In this document: one piece after another, positions 16,401 to 21,200 of the stretch
Layout of the letters: each line of letters opens with the position of its first letter
How positions within the stretch are numbered: the first letter of the stretch is position 1
IMG/VR virus record: IMGVR_UViG_3300030116_007454
Coordinates: 1-25,720 of that record
Origin: a virus
Strand: one strand, 5' to 3'
DNA length: 25,720 bases
Made by a program: the position numbers and the translations under genes
Notes under the pieces: generated by a model
What the model was told of the DNA's origin: nothing
Seen by the model: only the letters and a program-made list of their open reading frames with translations
The model's database searches: none

Positions 16401-16549
16401 CTGGTGGTGTTAGATCGTCTACAAATCCAATTTCAGTTACGATTTCTGGTAAAACAGTCAACTCTGGTTTAACTACTTTTCCAAGAATACAAAGGAGAAA
16501 TTCTGGTATTAGAAACACTGGTGCTTTAATAGATAAATCCCGTGCTTAA
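4424..16549 (+). CDS. 7: Giant gp7-like baseplate wedge protein, 4041 aa, with YHYH domain and beta modules
   Basis: This protein of roughly 430-440 kDa is the probable gp7 of the wedge (T4 gp7 is about 1032 aa). Residues 1-290 carry the homology. ENQLPEFILSE is followed by a FLKEFYKKI helix and then FYESKGTEESFRILFRALYD (201-220), which closely parallels a segment in the C-terminal third of T4 gp7 as I recall it; later GQTIVRSTDSSST also parallels it. The rest is beta-rich. HGF-x-TGD-x-V-type modules lie near residues 614-676, 974-1029 and 1856-1906. A YHYH-type domain spans about 1242-1386. Glycine-tyrosine modules recur from 1086 to about 3870, and tandem HDG modules lie at 2693-2919. NGIFQPP and NGVIQIPG modules lie near 3264 and 3571. 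A distinctive end runs from GKFSWGKLTGG (about 3985) to the IQRR and TGAL motifs. It has no signal peptide or stop interruption. Arms or fibre-like projections are inferred. Confidence 0.85.
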   Translation: MISTGIDTRIKIQQIIENQLPEFILSESSGTVDFLKQYYTSQEYTGGPTDLVDNLDQYLKLDNLTPETLKGSVTLNVGIASTDKVITVSPNTKGFPKQYGLLKIGGEVITYTGITTNTFTGCKRGFSGITTYRDINNPSELVFSTSTADAHTQGSKVENLSSLFLKEFYKKIKNTFTPGLENTDFVPNLDVNNFIKEARTFYESKGTEESFRILFRALYDVDPKIIDLEEYLIKPSSAKYVRRKRIVAEKIIGDPLNLKGQTIVRSTDSSSTASVSEVEILTGISGISTSKDYFILDLFVGFDEEEFITGNFDVTGKTKVITDVSENSTVITVDSTIGFGTAGTIISGINTNISYDNKTINQFLGCTGINHPIALGDDIIDDDNIFGYENGDLTKKVELRITGVLSDFVPSENNRLSLEGETINVKSIGEIINNPNTNKSQKEIFANSWIYNTSSNYDVVDDFSSVPQSAIKLKSKIDKSSLKVGDSIQVLEKKSSPFSLGNVVKETTIISIIESSNKIIMNSSHEFSSSKNYEIRRVIEKTSSISNLLKYGNNTLTPNIQNVYNESDENLYVASNSLPSSETIVTLSQATISGVTTAVTIQDFNSLTRKYSTISFPDPNIPFVTGDQVFYEPEGLPLVGLTSGFYFVRTIGNNKIKLYKAPAFIEVNDFIEFGVPAITNTSHSFTLGNQYNKLIAPQKLLKKFPINVNQNTGTNVETIPGPVGMLIDGVEIENGKSTDSIFYGSIENFSVIGFGTNYDVINPPDIEIGSVSSASTQALVSPVIDGDIREIQVDPQNFDIEDVISIQLTGGNSGEAVLQPVLRRRNRELEFSGVTTAFGGGIDTFSETITFTKPHNLVSGQILVYDRNKNTQLGIGTFKGSNLSDSESLIDGQQYWPEVVGLSTIRLYRNQTDYLTGINTIGFTEIAKNGIHKFKLKDAKNSLSSVRVIKSGKPYLSRKIFVNSSTGISTHKSIITFPNHGFLDGELVDYQPSVGLGTTSPQSILGLSTSVQYNVIKIDNDNFRISNAGIGGTNTTNFIRKNHVELKTTGTGYQLFKYPDVQISINAIYSVPTSDKINLTPVIQGQIVGASLYEKGSGYGTTDIINYENKPTIVIKNGISRPGKNITPSIVPIISNGQISNVNIQDGGSEYHSTPDLVVVGDGTGARLRAVIDRDENSSTFLKIVDVIILSSGTNYTFDKTRINIVPRGKNAVFSSSIKKLSINNIQKESSQPYFRKYEKLRLLPSNNELKFVTVGYSTADGITRYGQQENRHSPIIGWAYDGNPIYGPYGYSDAFDNSSTIKILKTGYSIKTNIPDRNDLPFDLGFFVEDYSYLPSSSTDLDEHNGRYCRTPEYPNGVYAYFAGITTDGQNPEYPYFIGNTYRSIPEVLDPLSKIDQSFDFNNSKLVRNTFPYKLSDPFANNDFIVESNEILPQTTRVLSVSQGGVDSLSILKSGEGYKVNDTVVFDNAGTKGSGVSAFVSQLEGKPISSIVTNYDALNNVTFIRKNADTISVFVPNTHQLSVGNNLELSGLSTDIKSTTGIPLIGNHNVSAISTESTILFKELPLNTTAGIVTDIFVYETNVISVGSSIGIGTEKLLVLNKFDDKNILRVERGVSGTAHTLSTEVKLIPSFFDISFKSNPIDSRVDDVVYFNPRQSVGIATTVGITSAVNVSIGATSSIVSVPAQSIYLPNHPFKTGQQITFKTDGNNAIQVSKDGSSATSQTFTIPISGTSQTLFAINKSPNYIGIVTQVGLITSTDGLFFRSNGDDYFKYRFESNFNKVTGNVERINSKVSLTTSHNLSVGDIVSLNITSDQSVGIGASTKVKVKYNSLIDSLLIDQVGFTSAKINTTNNTININSHGFKTGDKVYYDSTDTIATGLETGGYYVYRLDDNNIKLAETFYDAKQIPPTIVSIVSIGGSEHQLSLINPQINVTRDNNLVFDISDSSLDGFNFKIYQDENFNNDFVSTGKTTVNTVSTSGTIGVTSTATLTLNYSINNPSNLFYNVEKSRFISTSDTDVINGSKISYVDSDYNTNYSVVSVASTDFDIRLKSKPETLSYQASNTNVLEYKTTSKTDSGAISKVNLTSKGTGYQASPRFVSVASTQGINAKLLPSSTTSNKIENVEILNIGFEYASDKTLTPIANLSPVITTKDSNKISSIIVKKGGTNYTTPPELVLQDVETKQIIKSGSLIANVGQASQSINSVEIINTPQGIGNCELFTKNNSSGIPITNIAVGSTIVTDSVSGIVTVTLATPILGFTTAPFQAGDRIFVENIENEYGDTFNSPSNKFTFYPVERILGGVNPNPFRLEINLNGLISNPGLAKTIQTFASAINFKDYPQFTIVTELSNFVEGEILLVSRNNSSFDNVGLTLDKVNNSYIKVLGDFNLEVNDKVKGQFSGAIATINSIFENKGQFKVSFASDRVVGWSNNTGKLNQDYQVIPDNDYYQTLSYTIQSPIEYQTLVSPVNKLLHTTGLKNFADLGISTSVGVGSTTSVDSSTIIRDLTSENRVDAIDNFDLAKDVDVLSNPLRSRFISFDTKDLANFFECSTNRVLQIDNINTLFKNSTNNARRDGSINLTNSFNRFLVQTRVPSVSTGIGTTTNTIQLTELLTSIDFANNNIFTIQKGSINDEAKIVDIVGEEGEDNTFKLNFNPVDPFNSDLDVKILQQSFLPGVGAGQTSIGFITLNGTNQNVSASSTSTIISSNISDIDSYFATVEIKDSNTNENNIVEIYATHDGTNSYISNYSLETNTTNSIGTFTTNLDSSILSLKFENDRSNKVFVRSRVVGFGTTGVGIGTFRFKNDTQSAGSENSARFESNFVSIAATSVIAGFTTARDTSVKSIVRVSIGKTSALHQILLSHDGENTFISQYPFITIGDDLGIGTFSSEYNGSNLNLKFHPDPNFIGVGDLVVQSFSEIINTKLDEINLTPNLNYGKSFETLSLLQYDAINSVRSDGLEFTLTNNNNPIFANFFNPTNNLNLVTGEFTIENNFFNRNERLIYTPGTSNVGFSSLIMSDGNPLPSEVYVVLPSGTVNSKVFKLSTSRAGSAVTFNTVGSGDRHKLEMFKKNEKSLIALDDVIQSPISFTPITTTLAGNVGGQVSISTSILSLSGISTIILGDILKIDNEFVKVNNVGFGTTNLGPISNTGSLNLVDVTRGVVGSSSSIHTDSSTVRLFKGGYNIVGEKIFFSDPPRGTNILEKDESNRDRGRSNFSGRVFLRQDYSSNAIFDDVSTEFTGIGKTFTTTISGINTTGITTGSAFVTINGIFQPPTTEKNPTNNYEFSESAGITSFVFSGITSFNGTQIISEADVNQNQLPRAGQIVSIGFSGGLGIAPLAGASVTAVLGAGGSITSVGVGTRDFHGSGYRSGLSTTGDGIIHIGIADTVGTGATVTATVGIGGTLIFSVVGGGSGYVNPRVEAPVPRYENLPVTGVSRIGVGATTDTGIGLLLNVDVGGSNTTGIGSTLFEVKSFEITRPGFSFKKGDVFKPVGLVTDKTLSSPITEPLFTVNEVFTDSFCSWNVGEFDYIDTIRPLQDGIRKRFPLNFKGELVSFQSAKSSQIDMQSLLLIFINGVIQIPGESYIFNGGTSFEFTEAPDVNDKVSVFFYKGTNDEDVTFTDVTETIKVGDEVQLLKNNNDSGSDQQTRVVSGISTSDLIETPVYFDEGIDIIDFGTGRQRTPLKSLRWIKQKADKFINGELVTKIRPSIEPLVFPEARIIKDLGSGDSTIYIDNVGVGTNSLTNLFFYENPTNIGALVFDESVETKTADLTAVVSAGGTIQSITINDGGKGYVGSSTALSIASPTSHTGVALTASDLLVVNGGLGIGSTTFATANANITSGIITSISIVNGGVGYTTTAVPNVIAPTPVKPSEVITGFTGASGFSGIVTSISVLSSSTIKFFLEKESGTFSGIGNGDPIYIFDTAVGSGVTSVVTSSGSPVGIGTSFFDNIYLISSYSTTSNTAEFVAGVKTDTSLVGISTSGISGKFSWGKLTGGVRSSTNPISVTISGKTVNSGLTTFPRIQRRNSGIRNTGALIDKSRA
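5024..5083 (+). other. gp7 signature segment within the giant protein
   Basis: Residues 201-220 read FYESKGTEESFRILFRALYD. T4 gp7, as I recall it, has an almost collinear segment with FY-KG-E-S-LF-LY residues in its C-terminal third. This short block is the main sequence evidence that the giant protein is gp7 rather than an unrelated fibre. Confidence 0.7.
7681..8050 (+). repeat. Glycine-tyrosine beta modules, block 1 (three units)
   Basis: Three consecutive protein-level units read KGSGYGTTDIINYENKPTIV, DGGSEYHSTPDLVVVGDGTG and SSGTNYTFDKTRINIVPRG. Each has a G-x-x-Y turn, a proline or strand and then V/I-rich strands. They resemble repeats in beta-helical or beta-solenoid tail proteins, which is inference. 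The DNA is diverged, so this is a protein repeat. Confidence 0.6.
8150..8581 (+). other. YHYH-type domain embedded in the giant gp7-like protein
   Basis: Residues about 1242-1386 carry the hallmarks of the YHYH domain (Pfam family named for its motif). They are IIGWAYDGNPIYGPYGYSD, then DLDEHNGRYCRTPEYPNG followed by VYAYFAG, and finally YPYFIGNTYRS. The position expected to read YHYH reads YAYF, so the histidine is replaced. Such domains are known from bacterial secreted proteins and, from memory, from giant cyanophage structural proteins. The function is unknown. Confidence 0.8.
8741..8905 (+). repeat. Glycine-tyrosine beta module, single unit
   Basis: One unit directly after the YHYH region reads LSILKSGEGYKVNDTVVFDN and continues into a GTKGSGVSAFVSQ strand. 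It has the same SGxGY turn as the other blocks. Confidence 0.5.
10660..10975 (+). repeat. Glycine-tyrosine beta modules, block 2 (three units)
   Basis: The units are LTSKGTGYQASPRFVSVAS, then LNIGFEYASDKTLTPIANLS, then VKKGGTNYTTPPELVLQDV. They repeat the turn-tyrosine-proline-strand plan of block 1, about 3 kb further on. Confidence 0.6.
12505..13180 (+). repeat. Tandem HDG beta modules (two units of about 120 residues)
   Basis: Unit 1 has VEIKDSNTNENNIVEIYATHDGTNSYISNY-type features centred on HDG at about 12632. Unit 2 repeats them with HQILLSHDGENTFISQYPF centred at about 13007. Both continue with an IGTF turn and then L-LKF (LSLKF, LNLKF) before a valine-rich strand. The period is about 374 bases. 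Only protein-level similarity remains, so the duplication is old. Confidence 0.65.
14450..14710 (+). repeat. Glycine-tyrosine beta modules, block 3 (two units)
   Basis: GGSITSVGVGTRDFHGSGYR and GGTLIFSVVGGGSGYVNPRV bracket a GATVTATVGIG strand. This is the classic pattern of a G-S-G-Y turn followed by alternating V/T strands. Confidence 0.6.
15739..16040 (+). repeat. Glycine-tyrosine beta modules, block 4 (two units)
   Basis: GGTIQSITINDGGKGYVGSS and ITSISIVNGGVGYTTTAVPN are the clearest copies. Each has an I-T-S-I strand, then N-G/D-G-G, then G-Y. They lie about 180 residues before the C-terminus of the giant protein. Confidence 0.65.
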
Positions 16550-16568
16550 AGATGTCAACTCTACCTAG

Positions 16569-16576
16569 TATAAATA
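16569..16576 (+). promoter_or_regulatory. T4-type late promoter box for gp8
   Basis: TATAAATA in the 54-base gap between the giant gp7-like gene and gp8 ends 27 bases before the gp8 ATG. The distance is identical to the box before gp25. It would let gp8 and the second giant be transcribed without reading through 12 kb. Confidence 0.72.
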
Positions 16577-16603
16577 TAAGAAAAAAACTATAGAATATAA
16601 AAA

Positions 16604-18259
16604 ATGTCGGCAATTGTAACAGATCAGTTTAGAATCAATAACGCAGGGAATTTTTTAGGCGATGTAAATAATTCTTCAAATTCATATTATGTTTTTGTTG
16701 GATTATCAAACCCATCTGCTGCAGTTAGATCGGATAAAGCTTTTGGTAGAAATGCAACTGATGCACAGTGGAATGATCAAATAACTAGAAAAGTTCCTGT
16801 TGATAATTCAAATTATTTAACACATTCCAAAGACACAATGGTTTTTGGTAAAAAAATTACCCCAGATAATGTAAGAAGAGTTGTTAGAAAAATAACTTGG
16901 ACAAAAGATACAATCTATGATATGTATCGTCATGATTATAGTGCATCTAATCGAACCCCAAATGGTCAAACAGCAAGATTGTATGATACTGATTTTTATG
17001 TGATTAATAAAGATTTTAATGTTTACATATGTGTTGACAATGGTTCGAGTGGAATTAACACTACGGGTAATCCATCTTTAAATGAACCAACATTAACAGG
17101 ATTAGAACCATTTAGAGCCACTGGTGCTACTGATGATGGATATCTTTGGAAATACTTATTTACAGTGCCTCCAAGTGATATTATAAAATTTGATGCTACA
17201 GAATTTATTCCATTACCTAATGATTGGTCAACGTCAACAGATGCCAACGTTGCAAATGTTAGAGACAATGGAAATGCTGATATTAGCAATAATCAAATAA
17301 AAAAAATATTCATCGAAAATAGTGGCACTAATTATAAAAATGCTGGTGCTGGAGGTTTAGAGGTAAGTATTAGAGGTGATGGTAGTGGTGGAAAGGCAAT
17401 CGTTGAAGTTGGTAATGATGCAAAAATTAGTGATGTAAAAGTATCTGTGGGTGGAAAAGGATATACTTATGGTCTAGTTGATCTAACAGATATTCAACCA
17501 GACAGTCCTAATGCTAAGTTAGTTCCAATAATCCCACCATCAAAAGGTCATGGTTTTGATATTTACAAAGAACTTGGTGCAGATAGAGTTTTGGTTTATG
17601 CTAGATTTGATGATTCTACCAAAGATTTCCCGATTGACACTAAATTTGCTCAAATTGGAATTGTTAAAAATCCAACTTCAATTGGGTCTACACAAATTTT
17701 TAATCAATCTCAATTTTCCTCAGTATCCTCTTTATATTTGAAGTCTTTTGATAGTCCTAGTCCAGCAAAAGTGGGTGATTTAATTACACAAAATATTAAG
17801 AATGAGGGTGGAACTGTAATTGGTCAAGCAAGAGGTTATGTTGTTTCTTTTGATATTATATCAACTGATGTTAGCAATAAAATCGCAGTCTTAAAATATT
17901 ATCAAGACAGATCACTATATTTTAATCCAACCACTGGAGATCAAACAGACATAGTTGGTTTAGGCACAACTTCCATATCTGGCACAAATGGACAGATATA
18001 TAAATTTGGTGGAAGCGAAACCATTAATGGAACTGACGGAACTTCAGATTATGATGTTACAATAGAAACTACTTTTAGTGGTATTTCAACAAATCCCACA
18101 GGAACCAAAATAATCGATTTGGGAGTTGATTTTAAAAATGGCGTAGCACAATCCGAGATAAATAATCAGTCGGGTGATATTATCTACCTAGATAATAGAC
18201 AGTTGATCACTAGAGATAGTAGGCAAAAAGAAGACATTAAAGTTATACTGGAATTCTAA
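16604..18259 (+). CDS. 8: Baseplate wedge protein gp8, enlarged by inserted modules
   Basis: This is gp8, which binds gp7 and gp10 in the wedge. Both ends parallel T4 gp8 as I recall it. The start has AIVTDQFRINNAGNF and then YYVFVGLSNPS. The middle has DDGYLWKYLFTVPPSDIIKF followed by FIPLPNDW (residues about 176-206). LVYARFDDSTKDFPIDTKF and IGIVKNP come near 328-358. The end is GDIIYLDNRQLITRDSRQKE followed by DIKVILEF. At 551 residues it is much longer than T4 gp8 (334). The extra length includes a glycine-tyrosine module at about residues 234-300 and an expanded segment between about 360 and 525 with GIGT/GIST-type loops. A late promoter precedes it, and no clear ribosome binding site is seen. 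The second giant starts three bases after its stop. Confidence 0.9.
   Translation: MSAIVTDQFRINNAGNFLGDVNNSSNSYYVFVGLSNPSAAVRSDKAFGRNATDAQWNDQITRKVPVDNSNYLTHSKDTMVFGKKITPDNVRRVVRKITWTKDTIYDMYRHDYSASNRTPNGQTARLYDTDFYVINKDFNVYICVDNGSSGINTTGNPSLNEPTLTGLEPFRATGATDDGYLWKYLFTVPPSDIIKFDATEFIPLPNDWSTSTDANVANVRDNGNADISNNQIKKIFIENSGTNYKNAGAGGLEVSIRGDGSGGKAIVEVGNDAKISDVKVSVGGKGYTYGLVDLTDIQPDSPNAKLVPIIPPSKGHGFDIYKELGADRVLVYARFDDSTKDFPIDTKFAQIGIVKNPTSIGSTQIFNQSQFSSVSSLYLKSFDSPSPAKVGDLITQNIKNEGGTVIGQARGYVVSFDIISTDVSNKIAVLKYYQDRSLYFNPTTGDQTDIVGLGTTSISGTNGQIYKFGGSETINGTDGTSDYDVTIETTFSGISTNPTGTKIIDLGVDFKNGVAQSEINNQSGDIIYLDNRQLITRDSRQKEDIKVILEF
17305..17500 (+). repeat. Glycine-tyrosine beta modules inserted in gp8
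   Basis: IFIENSGTNYKNAGAGGLEV and VKVSVGGKGYTYGLVDLTD bracket GDGSGGKAIVEVG. These are the same modules as in the giant gp7-like protein. They fall in a place where T4 gp8, as I recall it, has only a short connector. Confidence 0.6.
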
Positions 18260-18262
18260 ACC

Positions 18263-21200
18263 ATGTCACAAAAAACAAATTTAAACATAAGTCCTTATTA
18301 TGACGATTTTAATGATGTCAATAATTTCTATAGAGTTCTGTTTAGACCAGGAAGACCTGTTCAGGCTCGCGAATTAACAACTTTACAATCAATATTACAA
18401 AACCAAATAGAATCTTTTGGAAATCATATATTCAAAGAAGGATCAATGGTTCTTCCTGGTGGTGTTAGTTATGATGATACATACTTTTCAATAAGATTAG
18501 AATCAGAGCATTTAGGTCTTCCAATATCTCTTTATCTTAATAATATAAAAGGAAAAAAATTAAAAGGTCAAAATTCTGGAATTGAATTTTTGGTTAATGA
18601 TTGCAAACTACCAAGTGAATCGAGTGAGATTACAGATATTACAATTTTTGTAAAATATTTAACGGGAAATAACGATAATTTAAACGCTAATTTAGAGGAT
18701 GGTGAACCATTACTTACTTTAGAAGATATTACTTATGGAAACACCACTATAGTATCTGGTGAAAGTGTTGCTACATTAGTGCCTACAAACGCCTCTGCGA
18801 TTGGTAGTGCGGTTAAAATGAATGAAGGTGTATATTTTGTTAGAGGAACCTTTGTAACCGTTCCTACAAGCACTATAGTTTTAGATCCATATTCAAATGA
18901 TCCATCATATCGAGTAGGATTAAATATTACAGAGTCAATAATTACATCAAAAGAAAACTCTTCATTATATGATAATGCTAAAGGATTTTCTAATTTTGCA
19001 GCACCTGGTGCAGATAGGTTAAAGATAACAGCAACTCTTGCAAAAAAAAGTTTAACTGATACTAGTGACGTTAATTTTATTGAAATAGTTAAATTAAGAG
19101 AGGGTGAACTTAAAAAATTACAAGATTCTTCTGTCTATAATCAATTAGAAAAATATTTGGCTGCTAGAACATTTGAAGAATCAGGAAATTATTCGATAGA
19201 TAATTTTAATGTTAATATTGCAGAATCTTTAGATAATGGACTTTCTAATGGAGGAATATTTGAATCAAATCAAGTAACTGAACAAGGTAATACCCCTTCT
19301 GATGATCTAGCTTGTCTTAAAGTAAGTGCTGGAACAGCGTATGTTCAGGGTTACAGAATTGAAGAACCAGGAACATCAATTATAGATTTTGATAAACCAA
19401 GAGATAAAGAAAAAGTAAATACTGCTTTAGTTCCATTTGATATGGGAACTTTAATACGTGTTAATAATGTGTCTGGAACACCTGTTTTGGGTATTGCAAT
19501 TCATGGAATTCAACAAAATACAGTTTCTCTTTTTAGTAGAAGAAAAGATTTGACAAATGCATCTAGTAAACCAGCTGGTGCTTTTGAAATAGGGAAAGCA
19601 AGGGTATATTCATTTGGATTACGAAATACTCCATATCAAGGCAATGCTAGTGAGTGGAATCTTCACTTATTTGATGTTCAAACATATACAGTTTTGACTA
19701 TAAACACTGGATTAGACGCAACAAAGAGTTCATTTATTAGAGGTGCCAGTAGTGGTGCCACGGGATTTGTGAATGAGGCAGTATCAGGTGCAACTGAAAT
19801 TGTTTTATCTCAAACATCAGGATCTTTTATTACTGGTGAAAAATTAATTATTAATGAATCTGAAGAAGAATTTAGATCTGTTGTATCAATTAGAAAGTAT
19901 AATTTTCAAGATATAAAATCAGTTTTTCAAGATACTGACGGTATTGACGGTGGTATACCATCATTTACTGAATTTAGTGCAGACACAGTACTAGAGACTA
20001 CTAGAATACCTTCAGTGACATCTTTTAACAACAGTGTAATTTCAGGGACTAACGGTCTTACAGGGACAATAACATCACCTGGTAATTCTCTCTCTGGAAT
20101 AAAAACAGATTCTATCATTCAATATCAAGAAGCAGGAACTTCTGATATTAATTTTAATAGAGTCACTGCTGTTAGTGCTAATTCATTAACTGTTGTTGGA
20201 GTTGCAACTGTCAGTGGAGTAAACGATGGTAAAGTTGGTATTAACACAATTTCTTCAATATCTTTAGCGTCTCCAGTTGTTGTAGATAAAGAAAATACAG
20301 GATTATATGCAAAATTAGGATTTGATAACATATGTGAAGTAGATTTGGCAAATTCAACTTTAGCAGTATCTTCTCAATCAGGATTGATTACCCTTTCAGA
20401 TTATTCAACAACGCAACCAATTTCTAATATTGCAGGTATAACAAGTGCATTTTTCAGTAATTTTGACACTCAAAAATATTCTATAGCTTACACTAACGGA
20501 ACCATAGAACCTTTGACAAGAGATCAATTTAAATTAGTTGACTCTGGATCAAAAGTTCAATTTAGTGGATTGAGTACAAACACAGGCAGTGCTGTATTAA
20601 ATGTTACTGTAGAGAAACAAGGCATTAAAAATAAAACTAAACAATTCACAAGAAGTAATAAAATAATTATTGATAAAACAAAAGTTGGTGTGACCACTAG
20701 TACAAATGGTTTAACATTTAATAGGTATTATGGACTTAGAATAGAAGATAGGGAAATATCTTTGAATGCTCCAGACGTAGTAAATGTAGTATCTGTTTTA
20801 GAATCCAATGATGCTAATGATCCCACTCTAGACAAAATAACCACCGTATCTGGACTTAATTTAAATATTAACACCATTGATGGTGAAAAAATAGTAGGTT
20901 CAGAAAGTGGAGCAGTAGCACAATTAGTTACTAGAGTAGATGGTGACAACGTTGAAGTTGCTTATTTTACGAGTGCACAATTTACTGTAGGTGAAAATAT
21001 AAGATTTGAGGAATCAAATATTCAGACAACAATTCAAGGAATTACTCTAGGAAATAATTCAAACATAACTGAAAAGTATTCTTTAGATAAGGGTCAAAGA
21101 GAACAATATTATGATTATTCAAGAATAGTTCGAAACCCAGTTATTTCTGCACCATCAAGAAGACTTTTAATAATTTTTAATTCTTATGTTGTTCCAACTA

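Noticed and set aside
4424-16549. Assembly artefact or fusion of several genes by sequencing error
   Set aside because: The frame stays open over 12 kb with uniform codon use, continuous module structure and a recognisable conserved C-terminus. Very large proteins at this locus are known in T4-like cyanophages.
16552-16593. Thirteen-codon ATG frame in the gap between the gp7-like gene and gp8
   Set aside because: It runs through the late promoter box and would not be included in a transcript from it. There is no ribosome binding site or conservation evidence.
17997-18004. TATAAATT inside gp8 as another late promoter
   Set aside because: It misses the final A of the consensus, lies within a coding region and has no nearby downstream start at the typical distance.
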